Origin: Lophium mytilinum
Lineage: Eukaryota > Ascomycota > Dothideomycetes > Mytilinidiales > Mytilinidiaceae
DNA: 64,000 bases
Reading direction: 5' to 3'
Assembly: GCA_010093605.1 (NCBI GenBank)
Contig: MU004181.1
Coordinates: 3,254,215 to 3,318,214, forward strand
The translations under genes were made by a program, and so were the position numbers. The notes beneath the pieces are model-generated. The model was not told where the DNA came from, did no database searches, and was given only the letters and a program-made list of their open reading frames with translations. Shown piece by piece: positions 44,200 to 56,114 of this stretch (the stretch's first letter is position 1; each line of letters begins with the position of its first letter).

Positions 44200-46356
44200 T
44201 CACATGATCACACAGCCACCAGGTCCGCTTCTAGCCCGTCGCCGCCTTCCGCCAGTGCCCCCGTTACCTGTTCCGATACCACCGTCCTCTTCATCTTCAT
44301 GTAAAAGACGAGCCTCTCGAGCTCGGCGCCTCCGCCTCCTTGCGCCCACTCCTGTACCACCAGCGTCCGCTTCTTCAGTCGCCATCATATACTCGGCCCA
44401 CTTCCGTTCTAGGCGATTCGCAGCTGCGACGTTGCCGTGCAACACCCGTTTTGTATGCTCATCGACGGTTGGCTGGTACGTGTAGAAGCACTTTAGGGAG
44501 ATGATTTCGGGATATCGGGTAGCTTCACTTGGATCGGAGCTCGAAGTCGGTGTGGAACGGGCAGTCTCAGCATTGCGGGAAAGGATCTCACGGACGCCGG
44601 TCCAAGTAACGTTTGCACAATCGTATGCCACGATTTTGAGGCCTACGCGGGGGCGTTCAGAGCCAGATAGGGGCCTCGCGGCGCGGTTTCGGGTACGAAG
44701 ACTTGCAGCGGCCTCGATGAGAACCAGATCAGATACTCGAGTGTTGTCCATATCGAGCGAGCCTATTCGCGAACAGGCTTTCAACAGTGGTAGCATGCCT
44801 GCGTCACCAAGATTCTCACAGTAGGAGATGCTGAGATGGCGGAGGTGCGCGGTGCATGGGGATGTAGAGAGGCTCTGTAATGTTGCGTTGGTAAGAGCAT
44901 CTAGTTCTTCTAGGTCAAGGTGAGTGAGGACAGGTACGGTTGGGAGAAGCTCCATAAGCGAATCATCGGTCAAAGAGTGGCATTTGGATAGTCGAAGACC
45001 TTCCATAAATGGGACATTGTGAGCTAAAGCTTTGATTCCGGTGTCGGTTATTCCACGAGACCGAGTAAGATCGAGGTGCTTGAGCTTGCGTGGGGATACC
45101 AGTGGTCGGTCAGTTAGAATGTCGATGTCCGGATCGACTCCTACAACCAGAGCTGCAAGTGATTCGTCGGTAAGGCTGTCGCAGTGCATCAAGACGAGTC
45201 TCTCGAGGGTGTTTCGCTTGAAGATCTCAAACATGAGGTCGACATCGTCCCATCCACGAACTTCACCTGCGCGTAGATCTTTGAGGTTCGGACACCCCTC
45301 GATGACCTTACGCACGCCCCTGGTATCAATGTTATTGCACCACGAGATGTTCAGATGCTCAACTCGTGGGCAATGCTGTGCAATGATCTTCATGGCGGAA
45401 TTGGTCGCTCCTGCCAGCCCAGATAGGTTGATGTGAATTAGGCGAGGGTTTTGGACGAGGAAACAATGAATGGAACTCCTGTCAATACGACAGCCCTCAA
45501 GGGAAAAATTCTCGAGATTTCGGCATGCGTCAGCCAAGGCAGTTCCGTTGTTGTTCCACCGCTCCCTTAACTGCACGCAGCCTCTCAGGTTGAGGTCGCG
45601 TATGAAAGGCCCAGCAGAATTGATGATATAAGCCAATGAGCTAGCTGAGATATCCTGATAGTACTCGGAAGTGTCGAGGTTACTCCAGAGTTGGCCGTCG
45701 AAGCACATTGACTGCCAAGACTTGGAGATGGAAGAGCAGCGGACGATTTGCTTAGGATTGAGGTATTGAAGGATCTGGATCCGAATCTCAGCCGGCATAT
45801 CTCCCCAAAAGTTGAAGTTCTCCCTTCTCTGTAGCGGCTTGACCTGGGTCATCGGCGCGGTGAAGTAGTCTCCTTCAAAGTCCATGCCCTGGCGTGACAT
45901 GGGCCTCAGGTCTGACGGAAGGGCAACAGACGTGGGCGTGTTTTGGCCAACCAAACAGAAGCGAGCTCTCTCATCACCAGCTGGACTGCCTGGACCCGGG
46001 CTTCCCGCTACAGATGTTGGCGCGGTGGAATACCCGGCAGACATCTCGGAAGAGTATGAGCTCCCGTAGGAGTGGCCGTATGAAGAGGAGCCCGATGACA
46101 ACGACACACAAGACATGGAGGCTTTCCCTCCGCTGCGATATCCAGACGAAGGTGTCCTCCCCATCTTCGCCAGCGATGGCGAAGACGACATGCGTTGTAA
46201 ACCCTGTAGCAGACGTTGTCGGCCCTTCATCTTGGGCGGCACAATGGTTATAGCATCACTATGCGGGGTCGAGCGGCGAGCGGGACTCGCAGGGCTAGAG
46301 GGAGCGGTGGTGAGAGGAGTGTCAATGACAATCGAGTCAATTGAAAGAGGCTCCAT
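44200..46356 (-). CDS. F-box/leucine-rich-repeat protein with a C-terminal CaaX box
   Basis: A single exon of 718 residues from MEPLSIDSIVIDTPLTTAPS. The open frame continues 53 codons upstream, but the extension looks like leader sequence. Residues 1-180 are Ser-rich and disordered. The F-box starts at FNFWGDMPAEIRIQILQYLN and runs through KQIVRCSSISKSWQSMCFDG. About a dozen LRRs of the GRR1/AMN1/FBXL type follow (HINLSGLAGATNSAMKIIAQ; HLDLTRSRGITDTGIKALAH; HLSISYCENLGDAGMLPLL). It should be the substrate adaptor of an SCF ubiquitin ligase, binding Skp1 by the F-box. The end is Arg-rich (GARRRRRRARE) and finishes with CVIM, a CaaX prenylation motif. Animal FBXL2 and FBXL20 end similarly, so membrane attachment is likely. 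Confidence 0.92.
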   Translation of the reverse strand: MEPLSIDSIVIDTPLTTAPSSPASPARRSTPHSDAITIVPPKMKGRQRLLQGLQRMSSSPSLAKMGRTPSSGYRSGGKASMSCVSLSSGSSSYGHSYGSSYSSEMSAGYSTAPTSVAGSPGPGSPAGDERARFCLVGQNTPTSVALPSDLRPMSRQGMDFEGDYFTAPMTQVKPLQRRENFNFWGDMPAEIRIQILQYLNPKQIVRCSSISKSWQSMCFDGQLWSNLDTSEYYQDISASSLAYIINSAGPFIRDLNLRGCVQLRERWNNNGTALADACRNLENFSLEGCRIDRSSIHCFLVQNPRLIHINLSGLAGATNSAMKIIAQHCPRVEHLNISWCNNIDTRGVRKVIEGCPNLKDLRAGEVRGWDDVDLMFEIFKRNTLERLVLMHCDSLTDESLAALVVGVDPDIDILTDRPLVSPRKLKHLDLTRSRGITDTGIKALAHNVPFMEGLRLSKCHSLTDDSLMELLPTVPVLTHLDLEELDALTNATLQSLSTSPCTAHLRHLSISYCENLGDAGMLPLLKACSRIGSLDMDNTRVSDLVLIEAAASLRTRNRAARPLSGSERPRVGLKIVAYDCANVTWTGVREILSRNAETARSTPTSSSDPSEATRYPEIISLKCFYTYQPTVDEHTKRVLHGNVAAANRLERKWAEYMMATEEADAGGTGVGARRRRRRAREARLLHEDEEDGGIGTGNGGTGGRRRRARSGPGGCVIM

Positions 46357-47593
46357 GGCGGCTATGGAGGAGGCGAGGAGGAGAGAGGATTGCGTGACAG
46401 GCCGGCTGCAGGGTAGGGGTGGTTGAAAGAGGGACGAGCAATGAAGGGCGAAGAAGAGGCTTATAGGCTCGAGGCCAAAGAATAGTAACGACGAGGAGGC
46501 GAGCCCGTGAGGCACTCCGGTGCCCTGAAGGACAGTTTAAGGGACGTTCCTGGAGCCACTGTTCGGCGTGGTCGTCGGTATTTAGCCAAGCGGGGAAGGT
46601 TGCTCCGCAGTAGCGGGGAGTTGTGGACTAAGACACGGCCGAGGAGTTCGCGGGACGCAGTGCTGGCGACGAGTTTGTGTAGAACTGCAGTGAAGAAGAA
46701 CACGACGAGCCCGGTGCCGGTACAGGCAGAGCAGCGGGAGTTTGCTCGACGACTGCTCGGCCCAGCTTTGTGAGCCTTTGCGACTCTATGTGGAAAGCCG
46801 GGATTGGGCCTGCTTATCGCGCCATCGATAACGAGGCCCGGCACGTGCGCTTAGTTTCAGCGGGAGTGTCTTGCGACGGCGAAACACGCCCACCTGAGGC
46901 CACCCGACGAGGGCGCGTGAGACGCCCCGAGCGATGAAGCAGACCAGAACGGATCCGCGTGAGGACTCGTTATCTGTGTGCGAAGTAGCGACACTGGAGG
47001 GTCTTCAGACGAGCACGTTCTGCCCGCGAGAGTCAACCTTCGACGGCTGAGTGTGGTACACTACGAACTGTCAGCACACCACCACGCACCCACCCCTGAG
47101 GCTGGAAAGGCTGGCTTCATGCAGGGCAAACCAGCGCCGCCCGTCGGAAGCCTCTTGCAGCCTCTTACAGCCCGACCATGCTGGAGTCTGGGAATGCCCA
47201 GAGACTCCAGGACCCGCGCCCGTTGTCGACGCCTGACTGCCTCACCGATCCACACCCGCTGGCCTTGTGACTTGGACAGAAAGATGCGCATCCTGCTATC
47301 TCCAGCTTCACTTCGACATGTCTGACTGGCGGTCCTGCACGCTTCTTGCTCGGTCACGCCGCCGGTATCGCTTACTACATCAGCGCTACTGACCGGACGG
47401 GTTGCGTTGTCGGCATGAGAGTCGATCCAATGCGAGAAGAGAGCTTCATTCGACTTCAAATCACTCTGTAGTATACATAAAAGCTCGTCCGAGCTGCAAC
47501 TGCGTCCTCTTACGCTCGCAGAGTCCTTGATGATTCTCTCACACTCGTAGCTTGAAAATCACCGCAGTTGTATCTAGGCAAGCTGATACTCCT
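46357..47593. other. intergenic region
   Basis: About 1.2 kb, mostly the F-box gene's upstream region. Frames here are GC-driven and random in composition. TATA-like AACTGT/ATACATAAAAGC at about 47471-47482 is the only promoter-like sequence noticed, on the + strand. Confidence 0.35.
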
Positions 47594-48379
47594 TCAACCC
47601 AATCGATCTGCACCCGTTGCCAGCCCGATTTCACTAAACCCAACAACGTCGACCCGGTCCAGCACCGCAATGCACGCAAGCACAGAAGACGTCCCTGAGA
47701 TAATTGCTCGTATGAAGTTGAGCGTCGCCCATTTGTCCAACAACCCGTTCACAGTCTCCTCCTTCGCAACCCCAGCCTCTGCTGTCTTGTCCGTGAGCTC
47801 AGTGCTTGCCAGCGACTCTGCTTTGCCGAGAAGCTTCTTGTTTGTGGGCATCATCGTCAAGAAAGTCCACGGGACGATGGACGGTGCCACGATGGCTGAC
47901 GCGAGCCAGAATTTGAAGGCCGTGCTAGATCGTGGTTCTGTGCCGAGTATCAAGGTCAGTCAATGTACTCCGACTTGTGATTGGAAAGGCGCCGCCAAAG
48001 ACCAAACATGAACGCACTTCAAGGCGTCCACATGCAGCGCTATAGGAACAGTATAGCGGACTTACCTCGCCATGCTAGGAATCCAGAGGCCGCCGTCCCT
48101 AGAAGAGCTAGGGCCGGTCCAAGTTTCTTGCCTAAGTCGTATTGATACTTGAATTGAGACGCCGCAAGCCCTGCAGGCGCCCGCATGAGCGAAGGTACAA
48201 CTCCCACGGAAATAAACGCATTCATTCCTCCACGCACCGCCATAGTCAGCTTAGACAACCTCAGCGAGTGTTTGTCGGTACTCACCACTCAAGAACGCAG
48301 CCGATGTTATACCAACCGTCTGGGCAACGATAATGCCTGTTGGCACTTTCTCATGATAAAATAGGCCTGGGGAAGTCAT
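47594..48379 (-). CDS. DUF1772 (anthrone oxygenase-like) membrane protein
   Basis: Three exons on the minus strand (48379-48286, 48227-48066, 47937-47594) give 199 residues. Introns are 58 and 128 nt, with GTGAGT and GTAAGT donors and a CTGAC branch site in each. Four hydrophobic segments are visible: GIIVAQTVGITSAAFL, MNAFISVGVVPSLM, LGPALALLGTAASGFLAW and ASAIVAPSIVPWTFLTM, with the family block PWTFLTMMPTNKKLL and LLDKWATLNFIRAIISG near the end. DUF1772 proteins include the anthrone oxygenases of anthraquinone pathways, but many are orphans without a polyketide synthase, as here. A role in quinone-type oxidation is only inferred. Confidence 0.85.
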
Positions 48380-49013
48380 TTTGATCGATTCGCAATGGTG
48401 CGTTGAGGATGCTGTTGAGCACGTCGAGAGAGCTCCGACGTTTAATAAGTTGCTCGTTCGACCCTTGCGTCATGGCGGCTCTTCGGTCAACACCCGCGGA
48501 CTCTAAGAACGCCCGAGAGTCCGCAGAGCGGATAGTAGAGGCCACCGACCTTGCATCTCAGCGAAGATTTCGGCAAAGTCAGTCTGTATGAGTCTCCTCT
48601 CCAGTGTTTTCTGGAATTTGACTCCCTTGGGTGGGCCGATCAGCTGTTCACGTGACTCCACGTGGTCGGTGCAGTCTGCTCTATGTGGTGGAACCGACCA
48701 GCATCGGAATCCTAAACAACCTGCACAGCCCAGGATTGTGGTTGCACTAAAACAAGTTCCTGCATAGCCCAGAGAGGCTCCACCATATTTCCGTGACCTG
48801 TTGATCCAGCAGCATTACCCCGCGTTTCCTCGCTTCTACTATCCTTTTGTAGTTCATGTAGATCCACTTCCACGAACTGGCCGCCATGAATGACGTTGAG
48901 CCCTTTCTCTTTGTCACCTCGGCTTCAATTCTCTTATATGATGAAGGATGAAGGGTGCTTAGTGGATTTTCATTCTCGATTCTTCGAATTTGTAAAAAGA
49001 TCTTCTTTCAAAT
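48380..49013. other. intergenic region between divergent genes
   Basis: About 630 bases shared by the promoters of the DUF1772 gene and the six-hairpin glycosidase gene. CACGTGACTCCACGTGG near 48650-48665 holds two adjacent CACGTG E-box-type palindromes, possible bHLH sites. Confidence 0.45.
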
Positions 49014-51727
49014 ATGTTACGTCTTCTCGGCATCCAGGCAGTCTCCAGTCTTATAATTGGACATTCACTCGCAGCTCTCATCTCTACCAAACTAGAAGGT
49101 CGAGATCAACTACAAGCCTGCGGTGATGCATTCTACTCAACTTCGAATGTATGCATTGACTACGCCGTCAATGCTATATGCAAGACTAACGTGGCGTGCA
49201 GTACACATGCTATGGAGACTTTTTGTGTCCACTAGAAGATGGAGTCCCAACCCTGAAATGCGGCAGGGATTGCTATTTACCAGACATGTACTCGTAAGAT
49301 ATGTTTGTTCTCTTTTGTCATATTTTGTAACAACTCAATTTAGATGCTCCAACGATCTTCTGGTCTACCCACCTGAGCACACTTCGACAGCGACCTCGAC
49401 ATCTGCTACAGCCACCGTTTCCGTCAGTAATACTCCAACTTGCTCTAGCGAGGCCACAAGGCTTCATTTAAGCGACCCACCATATGAGAATTACTTCTAC
49501 GAAGATTGCGCGAGCTCCTCTCACGTTGTTGTAACGAGCCCACTAGAGAACAGCAACTTGACGATAATAGGTCCCCGTTTACTTGTCGCTTGGCCAGCTG
49601 GGAACAGCGGAGTAGTCGCATTTTTTGAACCAGAAGATGGCAAAAATGGGACACTGGGAATACAGCTTCAAAACTCTACAGCAACTGGACAGACTCTCGA
49701 TCCCGTCTATCTCCCTACCAAAAATGCTAGCTCGGAGAACCCTCAAGTCGGGGTTTCTGGGATCATAAATTTCAATACCTCAGCAATTCTTACAGTTCCG
49801 ATACTCGGCTCTATACGAACGATACGTGATTTTACCGAAGGTCCGAGTATACTCATCACTTATATTCAGGGCGCCATATCGTTCTCTGAGATCCCAGGAG
49901 GGGGCGCCAACTTGAACAGAACATGGCTGGACAACGTGACTACAACGTACCTGGGATTTGTGCCCATCAATGGCTCCGGTGCGGTATCCATCAACAGAGG
50001 GGTAAACACAACACTGCGATTCGAAACTGGCTCTTATCAGTTCACTGCATCCTTCGATTATCCTCAGCTAGAACCGCTGAGCCCGTCGCAAGTTTTCAAT
50101 CCCTCATCAAGCGACTTGGCTCAGCAAGATCCAGATCAGGCAACATCTCTCTCCTTTTTATCATACACTACTAAGCTTCTGGCCGGCACGTGGAGGTTCC
50201 TCACATACTTCGGCCGCGACAGTATGCTCTCCTTGCTCTTATTGCAACCCGTTCTCAGTGAAGGCGAAGGGGGTGCAATTGAAGCAGTTATCGGGGCCTT
50301 CCTCGAACGCATCAATCGTACTGATGGAAGCGGGTGTCACGAAGAAACCATTGGCGATTACTCTACGTATCTAAACCGGAACAAAAACATTACATCAACA
50401 GCTCCGCAGTGCGATTATAAAATGATCGATACTGACTACTATTTACCAATTGTTTTGAAGAACTACTTCGTGGACTCCGCCACAGGAAAGAGCCGTCTCT
50501 CCTCCTTCTTCAACACTACTGCGTCTGTTTTTGAAGAGAACTCTGATCTCACCTACGCAGACCTGGCGCTCATCGCGGCTGAGAAGATCATGAACACATC
50601 GGCACCATTTGCGGCTGACGGTGGCCAAACAAGAGACAACCTGATTCACCTGAAAGAAGGCGAAATAGTCGGTGAATGGAGAGACTCAACCTACGGCATT
50701 GGTGGAGGACGCATCCCATACGATGTGAACACCGCACTTGTCCCAGCCGCACTCCACAACATTGCCGCGCTCTCGACCGCCGGCTTCTTCCTCGAGCATC
50801 CAGCGTGGAACGAGACTGCGAGCCAGTACGCTCAGGTATGGGAAGACAAGACGTTAGAGTTCTTCGAGGTTACGATTCCGCAATCGACAGCCAAGTCTCT
50901 CGTTGAACAGTACGTCAACGAGTCTGCCTTCGCTGGACCCTCCCACACGGACAACATCACCTCTGATATTGTCTTCCACGGCCTGGCACTTGATGGAAAC
51001 AACAACCAAAGCATTGTACGAGTCTTGAACACAGACGACTGCTTCCGGCTTTTCCTCCTCAACTCCACGAATCAAACCCAACTCAGCTCGTTCCTAGACC
51101 AGACCGCAGGCCACATCCTCCTGCCATTCCCTGTGGGTCTTTCCTCTCCAGTGGGCCTGTTCGTTGCCAACCCAGCGTATGGCGATGATCCAGTGTACGA
51201 TTTTCTCCCGAACCCGTTGAGATATCCATCCAAAGCCCATTTAGACCTCATCAAGTATCCCACTAACAGATTTCCCTAGCTACGCCGCCAACTTCACCAA
51301 CTCCGCCTACCACGGCACCGTCGTCTGGAGCTGGCAACTAGCCATGACCGCCGCCGGCCTCGCGCGCCAGCTGGGCCGGTGCTCCTCAACCACTCCTCCT
51401 GGTAAGCTCCCACCACCTCCCCTCTCCCCATAGTTCATACCGCAACCCCCCCAACTAACCTCATCCCCGTCCCCAGATTTCTGCGCCCAACCCCCCCTCT
51501 ACACCAAACTCCGCACCGCCTACTCCCACCTCTGGGACCTCATCGACGCCAACGCCGCCCAGCTGAGCGGCGAGGTCTGGAGCTGGGTGTACGACAGCAG
51601 CGAGGGCTTCAGAGTCGAGCCGCTGGGCGCGCTGCCGCCGCCGCTGGGGACGAGTCCGACCGAGAGCGATATCCGGCAGTTGTGGAGCTTGACGTTTTTG
51701 GCCGTGCACCGAGAGGAGTTTGGGTGA
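49014..51727 (+). CDS. secreted six-hairpin glycosidase-like protein
   Basis: Five exons (49014-49148, 49202-49293, 49344-51194, 51280-51401, 51477-51727) with introns of 50-85 nt give 816 residues. A signal peptide is likely (MLRLLGIQAVSSLIIGHSLA). A Cys-rich region (YTCYGDFLCP, TLKCGRDCYLP) and a Ser/Thr linker follow, then a beta-rich domain with many N-glycosylation sites. The C-terminal half is an (alpha/alpha)6-barrel-like domain with FLTYFGRDSMLSLLLLQPVL, CHEETIGDYSTY, YKMIDTDYYLPI, GEWRDSTYGIGGGRIPYDVN and YHGTVVWSWQLAM. The FGRDSM block recalls the debranching-enzyme and GH15-like clan, so an exo-acting glucosidase is plausible, but the exact family and substrate are not identified. 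The fourth exon restores DPVYAANFTN, as expected of a real splice. Confidence 0.85.
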
Positions 51728-52392
51728 GATGGGGCACTGTTGTATGGGGCGGAGAGATGTGGGGTGGAGGTATTGAAGATGATTGGGTTGTATGTATGAG
51801 ATGATATCTATTTAGAGGGTTTTTGGCATCGCTGAAGCGAGGTCGAGGTGCCCCTGGCTGCTTCATCAGTGTTGGGAGCTCTGGTGAAATCGACGGGCTG
51901 GGTTCGACGCTCTGGTTCTAGGGATGAGGAAATGGGCGGAATCGCACTCTTAGGCAAAAGAGAGGTAGTACGAAACAACTCTTCACTTTGAAGCACTTGA
52001 AAGCACTCTAGACTCCACACATTTGTTAGCGGCCAAGAACTACCTCATCGGGACAACCGAAAAGACAACACTCACGTACAATCCGTCTCACACAGCTACG
52101 AAGCCCACACGCAGCATGTTCATCATCTTCAAAGCCTTTTTATTTCTACAAGCCCGACTAAGCGTTAGAGTCAGGTTCTAAGTATGATACAGATACAGAT
52201 CGATCGCTCCCATCGCCCAAACCCCCGCCCTCCTCCGAATCGCGACTGGAGGAACATGAGTGGAATTAGCCTTTCCTGTGACGATGCAAAACAAAGAGAA
52301 CGAAAAGAGACGGGTGGTGTTTCCGAATAACCGACCGACTATGCTGGGAACCGCGTATGTACAGAGCACGCACCCGCTTGAAAGCGGACGTC
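51728..52392. other. intergenic region between convergent genes
   Basis: About 660 bases of 3' regions. No gene or repeat seen. Confidence 0.4.
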
Positions 52393-55169
52393 CTACACAG
52401 TCGGCTCTGGTGCAGGCGGGACTACGGGTCCCTTCACGCCCTTCCCAGCATCCGCACCTCCCACGTCCGGCTCGATCAGACCGGGGACTTTGCCATGGGT
52501 GCCACCAAAGTACTTATGGAAGTCCTGGGGATCCTCGAAAGGCCGGGGGCCTAGTAGCCTGATCATGTCGTCGCGGCCCAGCATCTCCTTCTTGAGCAGC
52601 TCCTCAGCCACCAAGCCCACCTCGTGCTTCTTCTCCGTGAGGAGGTCTTTGCATTGCTTGTACGCCTCGTCGACAATCCGACGAACCTCGGAGTCGATGT
52701 TCTTCGCCGTCTCCTCGGAGAAAGGCTTGTGCAGCTGCTGGCTAGAGTCGTCCTCGAAGTAGATGTAGCCGATCTTGCGCGTCATGCCCCATTTGGTGAC
52801 CATAGCGCTGGCCATGGCGGTCACCTTCTTGAAGTCGTCACTGGCACCGCTGGTCACGGTTTCGAAGTGCAGTTCCTCGCTGACTCGGCCGCCAAGCGTC
52901 ATTGCCATGCGGTCCATGAGCTGGTTTACGTTCATTAGGTAGGTGTCGCCCGCAGGAAGGTACTGGGCGTATCCGAGTGCGCCCTGTCCACGTGGGATGA
53001 TGGAGACTTTGAGTAGCGGGTCGGCGTATTTGAAGTACCAGCCGCAGATAGCGTGGCCGGCTTCGTGGTACGCGACCGTGCGCTTCTCTTCGGGGTTGAG
53101 GACTAGGGATTTCTTTTCTAGGCCACCAATGACTCGCTCAATGGCTTGTTCGAAGTGTTCCATCTTGACGGAATCGGCTTGGTGGCGGGCCGCTGGAAGG
53201 GGTTAGTTAATGGTCATAGAGAAAAGAATAGAGACCTTATCTTACCAATTAGGGCAGCTTCGTTGACGCAATTGGCAATGTCAGCGCCAGAGAAGCCAGG
53301 TGTGAAAGCTGCGAGACGGCCCATGAGGAATTCGATATCTTCCTTCGTCACAATCTTCTTGAGATGGACGGCAAAGATTTGTTTGCGGCCATCCATTGTC
53401 GGTCGATCGATGCTAATATGCCTATCAAAACGGCCGGGGCGCATGAGCGCTTTATCGAGGACATCAGGTCGGTTGGTGCCTGCGAGGACTACGACCTGAT
53501 CGGAGGTGTTGAAACCATCCATTTCTGTGAGAATCTGGTTGAGGGTGCTCTCTCGTTCGTCATTCCCACCTCCGAAATTCTGTTTCGCTCGAGCCTTTCC
53601 AATGGCATCGATTTCGTCAATGAAGATGATGCACGGTGTATTCTTCCTAGCGTTTGCGAAAAGATCACGCACGCGGGAAGGACCAACACCAACGAACATC
53701 TCCACAAACTCGGAGCCACTGACACTGAAGAAGGGTACCCCTGATTCACCAGCAGTCGCTTTGGCCAGCAAAGTCTTACCCGTGCCGGGAGGTCCAGACA
53801 GAATGGCACCGCGGGGGATTTTAGCACCAAGCTTCTGGTAGACTCCCGGCTCTTTCAGAAAACTGACAAATTCCATGATCTCCATCTTAGCTTCGTCCAT
53901 ACCAGCAACGTCGGAGAACTTGACCTTGATGTCTGTTTCATGGTTGAACTTCTTAGCCCTACTCCGGCCCATACCAAAGATTCCACTTTGTCCTCCACCG
54001 CTGGATGCGGCGCGTCTCGAGAAGTAGAAAATTGCTCCAATGAAGAGTAGAGTGGGACCGAATGACATTAATGTTGCAAACCAAGATATCTCATTCGAAT
54101 AAGCAACAGGTATTCGCTCTGTGCTAGGTATGCGAAGGTCGTCTTGCGCTCTCTCCATCTGCCGTTCAAAGGCCTCTACGGAGCCTATTGTGAAGTAGTA
54201 GTAGAAGTTCTGTTGCGCAGCAGGCGACTCTGGGTACATGGAAGCAACGGCTTCCCGGTGAAGATGTACGCGTGCTCTGCTTTGATTTAATATCACAACC
54301 TTCTCCACTAAGCCTTTGTCTAGGAAGGTCGTCCTGAACTCTTGCCATGTTATTTCCCGTGTGTTCTCTCCAGGTACCACCAAGCGGTATAGGAGGTAGG
54401 CGACGAATGCAGCAGTGAGAAACGTGCTTGTGTCCAGGTTCAGTTCATAGGGAAGTCCGGGGGCTCCCTTCTCCGACGACTTCTTTTTCTGGTCCTTCGA
54501 CTGTGGGCCAGGATCGTGAGCTCCTGCCTTCTGCTTCGGGGTATCTTGTTCAGCACCTGAGCTTTCCTCTGCAGCCTTTCGCGCCATTTGCGAAGTCATA
54601 CGAGATATCTTTGCCGCGGTCGCAAGGTCCATTGGTTCGCCCCTCTTGAGCTTGTCCATCTCTTCCCGTACTTCCGGCGGTATACCATCCTTCTTAATGA
54701 GCTCAAAAGCCTTGTTCAGATGCTTGATCTGCTCTGCTGGCATACCCATTGACACAATGGACATGAGCTGATCCAAGGCCTTCTCCTCCTCGGGTGTGAG
54801 TTTCGCCGCCGCAGAACTCGACGCATTCTTGTTTCCTTCCGGCGCATCCCCCGGCTGTGGCGCTGACTGAGGACTCTGGGTGTAAAAGTTCTCAGAACCA
54901 GCTGCTGGTTTGCCCAGAGGCTTGTTTTGGCCCTCCGCTACCTTTCCGTCGTTTGCCTCCGGTGCTTTTCCATCCTTCTTGTCCTGTGGGTCTTTCGGGT
55001 CCTCCGGTGGTGGCTTAACCGTAGCATACTGTCGCACACGTTGATGCGCGAAAGCACAATGTGGTAGGGGTGCAGCCGGCCGTATTGAGGGCGAGTTTCG
55101 TGTGGCGACGTTGATGGATTGCCTCGATAATCGCGCGAAATGGCCTGAGCGACGGAGGAGGGTGCTCAT
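52393..55169 (-). CDS. mitochondrial m-AAA protease subunit (Afg3/Yta12 type)
   Basis: Two exons on the minus strand (55169-53246 and 53192-52393) joined over a 53-nt phase-1 intron with a CTAAC branch site give 907 residues. A basic N-terminal presequence ([20 protein letters not shown]) is followed by a Pro/Lys-rich linker and two membrane segments ([38 protein letters not shown]) flanking an intermembrane domain. The AAA module has Walker A GPPGTGKT, Walker [10 protein letters not shown] and the second region of homology (RPGRFDRHI). The M41 protease domain has the zinc site HEAGH. The hexameric protease in the mitochondrial inner membrane degrades misfolded membrane proteins and processes ribosomal and other precursors. 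Only one paralogue is in the window, so Afg3 versus Yta12 is not decided. Confidence 0.96.
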
Positions 55170-56114
55170 TGTCGGATAGAGAGGAAGGGCGAGGGAGGGA
55201 GAGTGGAAGAGGTGGCTATAGGCGTAGGAGGCAGACCATCAACAGCAGAATGGAGGCGTGTTGGGCGAGATGGCGAAATGGCGATGGTCTAGCAGTGGTG
55301 GACAGCTTCGAGCCAAATAATCATGACGCCTGGGCCGTGTGTTTTGGGCCGGCAGGTCCCTTGAACAGAAAGTGGTAGTCGTCGAATTTTGTGAATGTAC
55401 TGTAAAGGCCCGTATGCTTTAGATATAGACTCACTTAGCCTTGTGTACATTGGCCTAGCATCACTTGGGGTCCCTTGATACCCTTTCAGAAAATGTAAAG
55501 TGCCAGTCCCTTGAGAGCTGATAGCTTTTTGGCTTCCTCATATGACTGCCACTTGATTGACGGAGCCCGGCCCGCCGGTCTCCGGGTCACGTGTTGACGC
55601 TCTCGATCACTTCAGATGTGGCATGAACCTTTTCAAATTTTCGTATAGACGCGTGCAATCCTGTAGTCCTCTAATGATGCAGTATTCAGTCAGAGAACCT
55701 AGGAGGACGGACAGTAGCTTCACATCTGCGCAGCTTTTGGGGTACAACATCATTGCATGTTATTTGCAGAGATCTAATATCCACACGCTACCACCCGAAT
55801 CTAATGGCAGAGAATGAAAGCACAGGTATTATACATCATTTGGAGAGTTCCAATTAACCTTGATCTTCCGCCCTGGAGATCTTAGATAGCCACTGTTTTG
55901 CCCGCCTCTCCCAATCGTTCCCGACGCCGACTCGAAAATGCAGCAAGAAAATACGCAAACGACAGAAAGTACTAACACAGTAATGTACAGTGATTGGAGA
56001 TGCATATGTACGAAGGTAGGGGAACTGCTAGAGGAATTGAAGCGGAATCAAAAGTATTCGTACGACCGACATAGGCTCCTGTTTTGCTCCAATGTATTAC
56101 TTGCCCATCTATAC
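55170..56114. other. intergenic region
   Basis: About 950 bases between the m-AAA protease start and the CLU1 end. Nothing gene-like is visible. Confidence 0.4.

Noticed and set aside
46357-46515. N-terminal extension of the F-box protein
   Set aside because: Hydrophobic/Ser-rich extension resembles a translated leader; the Met before EPLSID is the likely start.
49123-49343. Open frame 49123-49343 as the N-terminus of the glycosidase
   Set aside because: It lacks a signal peptide; two short introns instead join a signal peptide and a Cys-rich exon.
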